Positions 41,793 to 49,805 of a stretch of DNA of 64,000 bases are shown here, in pieces. Each line of letters begins with the position of its first letter. Position 1 is the first letter of the stretch. Both the position numbers and the translations under genes were made by a program. Source of the stretch: an uncultured Eubacterium sp. (GTDB lineage: Bacteria; Bacillota; Clostridia; Oscillospirales; Acutalibacteraceae); assembly GCA_900542875.1 (NCBI GenBank), contig UQPH01000002.1, forward strand, positions 1-64,000. The letters run 5' to 3'. The notes below the pieces were generated by a model. That model was not told the origin of the DNA, ran no database searches, and worked only from the letters and a program-made list of their open reading frames with translations.

Positions 41793-42722
41793 TTATTTTT
41801 CGAGGTTTACTCTGTGGTCCGCTTCGCCGAGCGAGTGGTTATACAGTTTTCTGTTGTCGAGTGCCCACTGTCTGTCGGTGAATTCGCCGCAGCCTACCGA
41901 GCCTACGGCATTTGTGATTTCATAAATTGTTGCGTCGAGTGCGTCGAGAGTAGAAAGCACTTCAGCCTCTAAGAACATAGGCATTTTTGCCGCACCGTAT
42001 TCGGGCACGCCGTGGTGGGATATAATCATATGCTCAAGGAGCAGTACTTTTTCGTTATCTATTTTGAGTTTTTTTGCCGACTCTTCAACATACATTGCAC
42101 CCTTTACGAGGTGACCTATCAGTTCTCCGCCTACCGTGTAGCCGTCGCACAGTCCGCTTTTTGATACATTCATCTCAAAGGTTTTTGCAACATCATGGAG
42201 AATTGCTCCCGAGATGAGAAGTTCTCTGTTAATTGCGGGATATATCGTGCATATCTTTTCTGCCATTTCCACTATTGAGGCAGTGTGCAGCATAAGCCCT
42301 CCGACTATTGCGTGGTGGAGCCTGTAAGCCGCAGGATATACTTCCAGTTTTTCCTTGTGCTCGAGCATAATATCGCTTACGATAGCCTTAAGGTCTGCGT
42401 CCTTAAAATTATTTACTTTGTTCATGAGTATGGAAAATACGGCTTTTCCGTCATACTGAGAGGACGGAACGAAATCGCTTATCATACTTTCGGGTGCTTT
42501 CTTTATTGTGGTTATGTTAAGTTGGGTCTTGCCTTTGTAATCGTCTGCTCTGTACTCGATTTCGATTACATCGTTTACGGCAAACATACCGTTGTTGTCA
42601 AATCTCCATATTTTTGCGGGATATTCCTTTTTGTCGCTTCCGATTACTACGAGGTCGAGATAGCCGTTTCCGTTTTTGTCCGTCTTTTCTCTGAGTTCTT
42701 TTATCATTGCGTAAGATGCCAT
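41793..42722 (-). CDS. YhaM-like 3'-5' exoribonuclease (OB fold plus HD domain)
   Basis: A 309-residue protein. The N-terminal OB-fold (residues about 20-80, with PAKIWRFDNNG) is followed by an HD phosphohydrolase domain: HHAIVGGLMLHT, the HD pair in GAILHDVAK, ISHHG and late D of STLDALDAT. YhaM degrades short RNA and single-stranded DNA in Bacillus. It heads the yhaM-prmA pair and has an AGAGG site. Confidence 0.88.
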   Translation of the reverse strand: MASYAMIKELREKTDKNGNGYLDLVVIGSDKKEYPAKIWRFDNNGMFAVNDVIEIEYRADDYKGKTQLNITTIKKAPESMISDFVPSSQYDGKAVFSILMNKVNNFKDADLKAIVSDIMLEHKEKLEVYPAAYRLHHAIVGGLMLHTASIVEMAEKICTIYPAINRELLISGAILHDVAKTFEMNVSKSGLCDGYTVGGELIGHLVKGAMYVEESAKKLKIDNEKVLLLEHMIISHHGVPEYGAAKMPMFLEAEVLSTLDALDATIYEITNAVGSVGCGEFTDRQWALDNRKLYNHSLGEADHRVNLEK

Positions 42723-42860
42723 ATAATTACCTCTTTACATTACATTCATAAATCTTTACTATGATTATAGCTTATAGTCGTCCGTTTATCAAGCGAATAT
42801 GTGATTAAGTCCCGTAATTGGGATAAAAATTAAACAATTATAAAACATTTTTTCATTTGA

Positions 42861-42889
42861 TTGACAAAGTAATTTTACTGTTGTATTAT
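42861..42889 (+). promoter_or_regulatory. promoter of the SDR gene
   Basis: TTGACA, 17-bp spacer, TATTAT; start codon 28 bp after the -10. The frame's upstream ATG at 42888 overlaps this -10, so the ATG at 42918 is the start. Confidence 0.75.
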
Positions 42890-42917
42890 GAAATCAAAAT
42901 TAAAAGGAGGACTCGTT

Positions 42918-43757
42918 ATGAACGAATGTTGGCTCCACGGAAAAACCGTAGTAGTAACAGGTGCTTCGGGAGGAATGGGCGCAGGCATTGCCGGTACTCT
43001 CATTAAAAAGCACGGCTGTACCGTAATCGGTGTGGCAAGAAACGAAAAGAAGATGCTTAAATTTATAGATGAACTCGGCGACAGTTATGCAAAGCAGTTC
43101 AGCTATAAACTGTTTGATGTTTCCAAAAAGGAAAATTGGGAGAATTTTTACCAAGAACTCAGAGATAACGGAGTTAAGGTTGATATATTGATTAATAATG
43201 CGGGTATTCTTCCTAAGTTTAAGAGATTTGATAAGTATTCGTATGAAGAAATCGATATGGCTATGAACATTAATTTCTACTCGAGTGTTTATTCGGTAAA
43301 GACTATGTTGCCTATGCTTCTTGAGTCTTCGACTCCGGCTGTAATCAATATTGATTCGTCAGCCGCTCTTATGACGCTTGCGGGCACATCTATGTATTCT
43401 GCTTCCAAAGCGGCTCTTAAGGGATTTACGGAAGCGCTCAGAATTGAGTTTAAGGATAAAATGTATGTAGGTTTGGTTTGCCCCGGATTTACAAAGACTG
43501 ATATTTTCCGTGGTCAAACGGGCGTAAATATGGAAAGCGGCGCAAAAGTTATGGATATGATAAGCACCGACTGCGACAAAATGGTAAAGATGATTATGTT
43601 CGGTATCGAACATAAGATGCCTATGCAGGTTCACGGCTTTGACGCTCACGCCATGAGCGTTGCAAACCGTCTTATGCCTGTTTACGGTTCAAAATTGTTC
43701 AGTGCGGTTATGAGAATGGCTAATGTGGACATTTTCAAAGAGGTATTCTCGGATTAA
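42918..43757 (+). CDS. short-chain dehydrogenase/reductase
   Basis: A 279-residue NAD(P)-dependent oxidoreductase. The Rossmann motif TGASGGMGAG, the NNAG motif and the catalytic YSASK (with Ser in NIDSSAA) are present. The C-terminal part resembles classical SDRs acting on lipids or sterols, but the substrate cannot be told. An AAAGGAGG site precedes the ATG. A GPH transporter follows after a hairpin element with T7 run, so the two are probably separate transcription units that may share a pathway. Confidence 0.88.
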   Translation: MNECWLHGKTVVVTGASGGMGAGIAGTLIKKHGCTVIGVARNEKKMLKFIDELGDSYAKQFSYKLFDVSKKENWENFYQELRDNGVKVDILINNAGILPKFKRFDKYSYEEIDMAMNINFYSSVYSVKTMLPMLLESSTPAVINIDSSAALMTLAGTSMYSASKAALKGFTEALRIEFKDKMYVGLVCPGFTKTDIFRGQTGVNMESGAKVMDMISTDCDKMVKMIMFGIEHKMPMQVHGFDAHAMSVANRLMPVYGSKLFSAVMRMANVDIFKEVFSD

Positions 43758-43790
43758 ATCGACTGATTTTCAGTAAATTAAGCAGTACCG

Positions 43791-43885
43791 ATGATTATGC
43801 AACGGAGCATAGACACACTTCATAAGAAAATAATTGCTTTAGCGGTTATTCATTATGCAGTGTGTATGTCGGTCTGCTTTTTTTG
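43791..43885 (+). repeat. large hairpin element, family copy 2 (terminator-like)
   Basis: Outer arms GCAG-ACCGA (43791) and TCGGTCTGC (to 43878) enclose inner arms ACACACTTCATAAGAAAATAA (split around mismatches) and TTATTCATTATGCAGTGTGT; a T7 run follows. It contains the core TTATGCAGTGTG (43853-43864). It can end SDR transcription. The rest of the 164-bp gap holds only the transporter ribosome site. Confidence 0.65.
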
Positions 43886-43921
43886 CGTTATATTTTTATA
43901 TGAGAAACAGGAGGAAACAAT

Positions 43922-45355
43922 ATGGTACAGGATACGGCACAAAAGAAGTATCTTAATTTTAAGGAGATTGCGGCTTATTCTCTGGGTCTGTTCGGATTTC
44001 AGGCGATAGTCGGACTCTTAAACAGTTATCAGGCGGAGTTTGACGGCTCGATTTTGGGAGCTAATGTTTCGGTTGTTGCAATTCTTATTTTGGTTGCGAA
44101 AATCGTGTCTGCCGTTGCCGACCCCGTTGTGGGAAATTTGGTTGATCGTTCAAAGAGCAAGATGGGTAAGTTTAAGTCGATGATAGTTTACTCGCTTGCA
44201 CCGCTGCTCATTTTTACTGCGGTTGTGTTTATTGATGTTCCGTTTAAGGAAAATAAGACAGCAACCTATGTTTGGATTTTTGTTACATATCTTATCTGGA
44301 ACATTGCGATGACAATGGGTGATGTTCCGTCGCAGGGCATTGCCGCCGCTCTGACGCCCAACCCGACAGAGAGAACCAATGTTGTCTCTATTTCAAACAC
44401 CTTTAAGCAGGTTGGTTTCAGTGCGTGCGTTGTAATTGTCCCCATAATTTGTCTTATCATTCCGGGCGGCTCTAAGGTATTTGTTAAATCGGGCGAGACC
44501 GATACTCCTATGATTGCGTCGGAATATTTGGGCACCGCCGTTCTTACTGCCGTGCTCGGCTGTATTCTCTTTGCTCTCATTCCGATGATTAATAAGGAGA
44601 GAGTAACCGTAAAGAATACGGAAAAAACCACTGCTAAGGATATGGCTTATGCGCTTAAAAGCAATGTGCCGTTTATGCTTGTTATCATATCGTATTTTCT
44701 CGGCTTCGGCAGGCAGATGGCTATGGGAATTCAGGTTCAGGCGGCTACCGTTATTTTGGGCAGCCAAAATCTCGTTGCCGTGCTCGGTATAGTTACCGCC
44801 GTAGGTTCTATGATAAGTATGGCGCTCTGTCCGCTTCTTATTAAGAAAACGGACGAGAAAAAGGCATATATAATTCTTTCCGTTTACGGCTTTGCCGCTT
44901 CGATTTTCTCATTTGTTATCGGTAGTCTTTGGTTTAAGTCTCCCGAAAACTCGGTTCTTACCGTTTTATTCTATGCAAGCCTTTTCCTTATCGGCTTGCA
45001 ATTCGGTGCAGTAACTCTTATGCCTATGATTATGACCGCCGATTGCGTGGATTATTATGAGTATAAGACAGGCAAGAGAATGGAGGGAACCTGCTATTCC
45101 ATCCTTACTCTCACTATCAAGGTTTGTCTTGCACTCGGTACTGCCGTAGGCTTGATTTTCGTTCAGGCTTCGGGCTATTATGACGGACTTGCAACCGGTT
45201 CGTTTGATATAAAGACAAAGAATATTATCTTTTTTGCATATACGGCATTGCCCGGAATTCTTGCGTTGCTTTCGATTATTCCTATGTTTAAGTATGACAT
45301 AGTCGGAGATAAGAAAAAGGAAATTACAAAGGCACTTGCAGAGAAGAGAAACTAA
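43922..45355 (+). CDS. GPH-family sugar:cation symporter
   Basis: A 477-residue, 12-helix transporter. GPH signatures: AKIVSAVADPVVGNLVDRSK, KMGKFKS and DYYEYKTGKRMEGTC. Related to, but clearly distinct from, the transporter at 23.4 kb. The ribosome site is GGAGG. Substrate is unknown; no sugar hydrolase or regulator lies beside it. A terminator follows. Confidence 0.88.
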   Translation: MVQDTAQKKYLNFKEIAAYSLGLFGFQAIVGLLNSYQAEFDGSILGANVSVVAILILVAKIVSAVADPVVGNLVDRSKSKMGKFKSMIVYSLAPLLIFTAVVFIDVPFKENKTATYVWIFVTYLIWNIAMTMGDVPSQGIAAALTPNPTERTNVVSISNTFKQVGFSACVVIVPIICLIIPGGSKVFVKSGETDTPMIASEYLGTAVLTAVLGCILFALIPMINKERVTVKNTEKTTAKDMAYALKSNVPFMLVIISYFLGFGRQMAMGIQVQAATVILGSQNLVAVLGIVTAVGSMISMALCPLLIKKTDEKKAYIILSVYGFAASIFSFVIGSLWFKSPENSVLTVLFYASLFLIGLQFGAVTLMPMIMTADCVDYYEYKTGKRMEGTCYSILTLTIKVCLALGTAVGLIFVQASGYYDGLATGSFDIKTKNIIFFAYTALPGILALLSIIPMFKYDIVGDKKKEITKALAEKRN

Positions 45356-45404
45356 AACAGAACGACGATAAAGTCCCGTAGTACAATTTCATTTATAATT
45401 AAAT

Positions 45405-45440
45405 AAAGGATAGTCGAGTTATCACGTTCGGCTATCCTTT
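45405..45440. terminator. bidirectional terminator
   Basis: AAAGGATAG pairs with CTATCCTTT, flanked by A- and T-rich sequence, between the transporter and the convergent CmpB-like gene. Confidence 0.8.
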
Positions 45441-45456
45441 TAGTTTTTTAGTTGTT

Positions 45457-46149
45457 TTATTTTACGACATCTTTACTGTTTGCGTAGATTTTGTGCATAC
45501 GTTCATCGTCAAAGTGATTGTCGAGATATTCTGAGACTGCATTGCTTGCAGGAATGCCTGCGTCTCTTCTGTCCATTCTGAATGCGGCAGCTCCCGAAAG
45601 GATGCAGTCACATACAAAAAATACGATGAAAACGCCGACGAATACTTTGCTGAATTTAACAGGTATTTTATCTACAAGTTTCGACATAAGAGGATATACG
45701 ACTTTAATCCAAAATATCCCCAGCACTCCCCAGAACAGAGAATACAAAAGGCAAACTCTGCCGTTTATGTTAAGCGGAACATTGCTGTAGTCCCACGCTA
45801 CCGAACCGAACAAAATTTCCTGACCCAGCGAGCATATGTATTCTGTCACTGTGCCGGCAACATAAGATGCAAGAAATATAGTGGACAGTTTTGCGTCTTT
45901 GAGTTTGTAAAGCACCAGGGTGAGTATTACCGCACCCATACCGTACGCTACCGAAAGGTGGCTGTAAACAAGCGACTGCCTGGATTCTATGTAGCCGTGG
46001 CGGATAAAGCACCATACCGTCTCCACAAGCCAGCCTACCTCACAGCTTATGAAAAATATCCATACTGTCTTGTTAAAGGTCAGCCTGTCGTTAAATTTTG
46101 AGGCTTGAACCGTTGTATTATTTTTTTCTCTCTTTAATACGTCAACCAT
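45457..46149 (-). CDS. putative membrane protein, ABC-transporter CmpB type (PF06541-like)
   Basis: A 230-residue protein with five or six helices. The stretch YICSLGQEILFGSVAWDYSN followed by PLNINGRVCLLYSLFWG is the conserved core of the family named ABC_trans_CmpB, whose actual activity is not established. A short C-terminal tail is charged and outside the membrane. It follows the HdeD-like gene by 23 bp and is probably co-transcribed with it; an AGGAAG site precedes the ATG. Confidence 0.8.
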   Translation of the reverse strand: MVDVLKREKNNTTVQASKFNDRLTFNKTVWIFFISCEVGWLVETVWCFIRHGYIESRQSLVYSHLSVAYGMGAVILTLVLYKLKDAKLSTIFLASYVAGTVTEYICSLGQEILFGSVAWDYSNVPLNINGRVCLLYSLFWGVLGIFWIKVVYPLMSKLVDKIPVKFSKVFVGVFIVFFVCDCILSGAAAFRMDRRDAGIPASNAVSEYLDNHFDDERMHKIYANSKDVVK

Positions 46150-46172
46150 AATTTCTTCCTCTTTTATTATGC

Positions 46173-46718
46173 TTATCGGACGTCTCGTATTTTTTGTGTG
46201 GTATATGCGGCGGTGATTATCTTGCTTATACCCTCAAGCACACAACCGAGGCCGTACAGCCTTGCAAGCACGCTCAGACTTTCTATCGGGCAAAAGATTA
46301 AAAGTATGCCCAAAGCCATTGATATTACGGAAACTGCAAGCAGTGCGCCCCAAGCCTTCAGTCCGAATTTTTTTGAATCAATCGACGCCTGAACGGAAAA
46401 CAGACTGCTTGCCGTTATTATTATTCCTGTTATAGTGCTGAAAAATGACAGCACCCAACTCGTTTTTGCTATGAATATAATTCCGATAATTATTGCGAGT
46501 ATACCGAGCGCCAGGTCAAACTGAAAGGCTATGTTGTACCTGTCGTCGGAAAAGTAGGCGCAGATTTTTATTGTGCCGAGCATTATTGCAAATACGCCGA
46601 TAATACAGCAGATTGCTCTCATTGATATTTGCGGAAAGATTATTAATATCAGTCCCATAATCGAAAACAGAACGCCTGCACAGATGTAGGCTGTTTTTAT
46701 TCTTTTCAAGTATTTCAA
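46173..46718 (-). CDS. HdeD/DUF308-family membrane protein
   Basis: A 181-residue protein with six short hydrophobic helices, the DUF308 layout (paired GIILIIFP-type helices; ALGILAIIIGIIFI). The family includes E. coli HdeD, linked to acid resistance; its role here is unknown. I use the TTG at 46718, which follows CGGAGG at seven bases; longer frames read through a 12-bp-stem hairpin upstream. First gene of a pair with the CmpB-type gene. Confidence 0.75.
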   Translation of the reverse strand: MKYLKRIKTAYICAGVLFSIMGLILIIFPQISMRAICCIIGVFAIMLGTIKICAYFSDDRYNIAFQFDLALGILAIIIGIIFIAKTSWVLSFFSTITGIIITASSLFSVQASIDSKKFGLKAWGALLAVSVISMALGILLIFCPIESLSVLARLYGLGCVLEGISKIITAAYTTQKIRDVR

Positions 46719-46762
46719 GGTGTTACCTCCGAGAGTTATATAAAGGTTAAAAACGCAAAAAC

Positions 46763-46799
46763 ACCGACACGAATACGACAGACTATGATTCGTGTCGGT
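46763..46799 (-). promoter_or_regulatory. leader hairpin upstream of the HdeD-like gene
   Basis: ACCGACACGAAT pairs perfectly with ATTCGTGTCGGT; on the minus strand GTTTTTGCGTTTTT follows, so it may attenuate transcription 45 bp before the gene. An outer inverted repeat CGGTCAATTT/AAATTGACCG (46804, 46888) and AGCCG/CGGCT lie further upstream. The 300-bp region 46719-47018 holds no convincing gene. Confidence 0.5.
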
Positions 46800-47018
46800 A
46801 AAACGGTCAATTTGGTATAAGTAAGAGGGGGAAATCAGACTTGAGGAGAAAAAATATAAAGAAAATCCAAATAACATGGATAGCCTGAATCTTAATTAAA
46901 TTGACCGATAGCCGAGTATTTATCTCTGCTACGGCTTTATTAAATCATATACTTGGCAAAAACAAAACTGTCAAAAAAAGAGAAATATGCAATATTTGCA
47001 CATTTCCCTTGTTTTGTA

Positions 47019-47582
47019 CTAATCTTTTTTTATTACATTTATTGAATTTTCTATATTCTCGGGGAATATCTTGCCCAGTTTCTTTATGAAATCCTCCGGA
47101 TTTGTTTTCATTCCCAACTGCACCCATTCGGAAAAGGTACCCGCAATGGCATGTTTGTAGAATGTCGAGATTATTCTTATGTCTTCTTCACACATGGTGA
47201 TACCTTTTTTCTCGCATATGATTTTCATCTTATTCTCGATTATTCTGCCTATGCCGTTTGCTATATAGAGATTTATTTTGTCCGCATATTTGGAAGAGAA
47301 TATGTTTGATATAATATTTTTATTAATCAGCATACTGCCTGCCACCTGCTGAAAGGCGTTCTCCCACGAAAAATCGTCGCTGTCGTTCTTTATTACCTCG
47401 TCGAGCATATTGTCAAATGAGTCCGACAGTACCTCGTAAATGTCGTGATAGTGGTAGTAAAAAGTATTTCGGCTTATGCCGCATTCGTCGATTATATTTC
47501 TGACCTTAATGCTGTCGAGCGGTTTTGTCTGTAAAAGCCCCAGCATAGTCAGTTTTATTTCCTTTTTAGTAAACTGCTGCAT
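47019..47582 (-). CDS. TetR-family transcriptional regulator
   Basis: A 187-residue protein. The N-terminal helix-turn-helix reads SIKVRNIIDECGISRNTFYY, then HYHDIYEV; the C-terminal domain resembles TetR_C_7/8 types (FYKHAIAGTFSEWVQLGM). It diverges from the leader peptide and two-gene ABC exporter, the usual place for an exporter repressor, with about 200 bp between starts. The effector is unknown. Confidence 0.87.
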   Translation of the reverse strand: MQQFTKKEIKLTMLGLLQTKPLDSIKVRNIIDECGISRNTFYYHYHDIYEVLSDSFDNMLDEVIKNDSDDFSWENAFQQVAGSMLINKNIISNIFSSKYADKINLYIANGIGRIIENKMKIICEKKGITMCEEDIRIISTFYKHAIAGTFSEWVQLGMKTNPEDFIKKLGKIFPENIENSINVIKKD

Positions 47583-47711
47583 ATTTACCTCTTTGGCATT
47601 ATCATTGTCATTGAACTAATATTATATCATAATTCTGACATTTATGCAATAATCGGCAAATGCTTGTTTTTGAAATCGGCAAAAAGAAATAACAAACATT
47701 TAACTTTTATA

Positions 47712-47740
47712 TTGACAAGTGTATTTCTGTGTGATAGTAT
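47712..47740 (+). promoter_or_regulatory. promoter of leader peptide and ABC exporter
   Basis: TTGACA, 17-bp spacer, TAGTAT, 43 bp before the leader-peptide start. Confidence 0.72.
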
Positions 47741-47782
47741 TGGAACATATTTACAGATTAAATTTATCGGGAGGTGTAGTTC

Positions 47783-47887
47783 GTGAGACAGCATTATTCA
47801 TACAGACTTCGTTATTTCGTACGTTCAAATGAGAATAATTTGCCCTGCGATAAAACACCTTTTGGCAGGGTAAGACGCTTGCCGTAA
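47783..47887 (+). CDS. 34-residue leader peptide ahead of ABC exporter
   Basis: A GTG start preceded at six bases by the perfect site GGGAGGTG. The peptide is MRQHYSYRLRYFVRSNENNL followed by PCDKTPFGRVRRLP: basic and aromatic-rich, with no signal or membrane segment. It is followed 39 bp later by a strong terminator and then the exporter genes, with one promoter upstream of all. This is the layout of ribosome-mediated attenuation, as in Bacillus bmrB-bmrCD, where a stalled ribosome on the leader lets transcription pass. A hairpin (CCCTGC/GCAGGG) lies within the 3' half of the frame. Confidence 0.7.
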   Translation: MRQHYSYRLRYFVRSNENNLPCDKTPFGRVRRLP

Positions 47888-47925
47888 GTTTTTATTATAG
47901 TTATTTATTGTCGTAAAGATGCTGT

Positions 47926-47962
47926 AAAACGCTGTCGGTTTGCCGACGGCGTTTTTGTTTTT
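47926..47962 (+). terminator. attenuator terminator in front of ABC exporter
   Basis: AAAACGCTGTCGG pairs with CCGACGGCGTTTT around TTTG (13 bp, one wobble), followed by TTGTTTTT. It ends 14 bp before the exporter start, so the exporter must depend on readthrough. Confidence 0.85.
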
Positions 47963-47975
47963 GGGGGGGAGAAAA

Positions 47976-49805
47976 ATGAGATTTATACAGATTGATAAGG
48001 AGCAGGCTGATGTGCCTGTTGTAAAAAATGTAATATATGCGCTGGGCTTGGTATGGCGTGCCGATAAAAGGCTGATGATAGGATATTTTATGCAGGAGGT
48101 TTTCGGCAATGTATTTGTATGGTTTGTGCAGAATATATTGTTTCTTAAAGTTTTGCTTGAGATTATCACGGGCAACAGAGATTTCGGTATGTACTGCCGC
48201 TGTCTGATTATCTTTGCCGTGCTGTCGGTACTTGATAAAATCGTTACTTGGAGCGGAATGAGAATTGAAAAAAGAGCGACTAAAAATGTGCTTAAAAATA
48301 TAAACAATATGATATTTGAAAAGGCACAGTCGCTTGATATTTCCTGTTATGAGGACCCGTCTTTTTATGATAAATACCAAAGGGCAACCTTAGTGGCGAC
48401 CTCGGGATATTTTGATATTATAACTTATGACTTTGTGAGTATGCTGTCGGGGATTATATCCCTAATTTGCGTGCTTTTTACAGTATCGAGCATAAATCCC
48501 GAGTATCTGCTGTTTTTGGTGCCTATATTTTTGGTGTTTATCATAGAGACGGCAAAGAGCAAGTATGTATACAAGCGTGATTTGGAGATGACGACGAATA
48601 ACAGGGTCAAGGCGTACATTCAGCGTACCGTTTTTCTGCGTGATTACGCAAAAGATTTAAGAACGTCAAATATCTTTTCCGTTTTGATGAGTCGTTTTGA
48701 GGGTGCGATTGAGGCAAATATAGTTATACTGAAAAAATACGGAGTGGGTCTTTTTGTTTACAGTATGATAAGTTCGTTTTTTGAGGAGTTTATTCCGGTA
48801 ATCGGAACTTACGCTTATGCGGGATATGAGTTTGTAAACAAAGGGAATATGAGCGTTTCGGGTTTCAGCGTTGTGCTGTCTTCGGTTTCCTCCGTCAGAG
48901 ACGTTACGCTTGATATTACTCAGTGTTTTGACGAGATGAATCAGATGGCTTTGTATTTCCAAAACCTAAAGGACTTTTTTGATTACGAGCCGAAGATTGT
49001 GTCGGGTGATAAAAAGGCGGGAAAATTCGAGAGCCTTGAATTTAAGAATGTATCGTTCAGGTATCCGTCTGCACAAAAAAATTCTTTGAGCAATGTCAGC
49101 TTTAGGCTGAATAAGGGTGAAACGCTTGCCGTTGTCGGAATTAACGGAGCGGGCAAGTCAACGCTATTAAAACTTATGCTTAGGTTTTACGACGCTACCG
49201 AGGGCGAGGTGCTTTATAACGGTGTGAATGTAAGAGAGTATGATTTGGCGACTTACAGAAATGCGTTCGCCACCGTGTTTCAGGATTATAAAAATTTTGC
49301 GCTGTCGGTTTATGAAAATGTTATGTGCAAGCCATGCACCGATGATGAGAAAAGACTCGCTGCACAGGCTCTTAAAGATTCGGGAGCGTGGAGAAAAATA
49401 TCGACTTTATCAAACGGCGGCGATACCGTGCTGACAAAGGAGTTTGACGAAAACGGTGCAGGACTTTCGGGCGGCGAAAACCAAAAGGTATCGACCGCAA
49501 GACTGTTTGCCCGTGATTTTGAGGTGGCTGTTCTTGACGAACCGAGTTCTGCTCTTGACCCCGTTGCAGAGAGTGAAATGTATGACAGTTTGGCTCGTGT
49601 GACCGAGGGCAAGACGGTGATTTATATATCGCACAGGTTGTCGAGCGCAACTCTTGCCGATAGGATTATTGTGCTTGACGGCGGCAGGATTATCGAGAGC
49701 GGAACGCACGGCGAATTGATGGCGCTCGGCGGAAAATACAGCGAGATGTTTTCGCTTCAGGCATCCAATTACAGCAGCGAGGAGGCAGAGAATTATGAAA
49801 ATTAA
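47976..49805 (+). CDS. ABC exporter half-transporter, subunit 1 (BmrC/D-like)
   Basis: A 609-residue type-IV exporter: six-helix membrane domain (about 1-330) then ATPase. Walker A VGINGAGKST, Q-loop FQDYKNF, signature LSGGENQK, Walker B VAVLDEPSSALD with catalytic Glu, and H-loop ISHRLS are all present. The ATG at 47976 follows GGGGGGGAG; an in-frame ATG at 47940 lies inside the terminator loop and is rejected. The next subunit begins 11 bp before its stop, so the two probably form a heterodimer exporting drugs or peptides. Confidence 0.92.
   Translation: MRFIQIDKEQADVPVVKNVIYALGLVWRADKRLMIGYFMQEVFGNVFVWFVQNILFLKVLLEIITGNRDFGMYCRCLIIFAVLSVLDKIVTWSGMRIEKRATKNVLKNINNMIFEKAQSLDISCYEDPSFYDKYQRATLVATSGYFDIITYDFVSMLSGIISLICVLFTVSSINPEYLLFLVPIFLVFIIETAKSKYVYKRDLEMTTNNRVKAYIQRTVFLRDYAKDLRTSNIFSVLMSRFEGAIEANIVILKKYGVGLFVYSMISSFFEEFIPVIGTYAYAGYEFVNKGNMSVSGFSVVLSSVSSVRDVTLDITQCFDEMNQMALYFQNLKDFFDYEPKIVSGDKKAGKFESLEFKNVSFRYPSAQKNSLSNVSFRLNKGETLAVVGINGAGKSTLLKLMLRFYDATEGEVLYNGVNVREYDLATYRNAFATVFQDYKNFALSVYENVMCKPCTDDEKRLAAQALKDSGAWRKISTLSNGGDTVLTKEFDENGAGLSGGENQKVSTARLFARDFEVAVLDEPSSALDPVAESEMYDSLARVTEGKTVIYISHRLSSATLADRIIVLDGGRIIESGTHGELMALGGKYSEMFSLQASNYSSEEAENYEN

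Noticed and set aside
47825..48380. Minus-strand frames overlapping the leader and exporter start
   Set aside because: They read across the terminator and the exporter N-terminus, with no domain or ribosome site.
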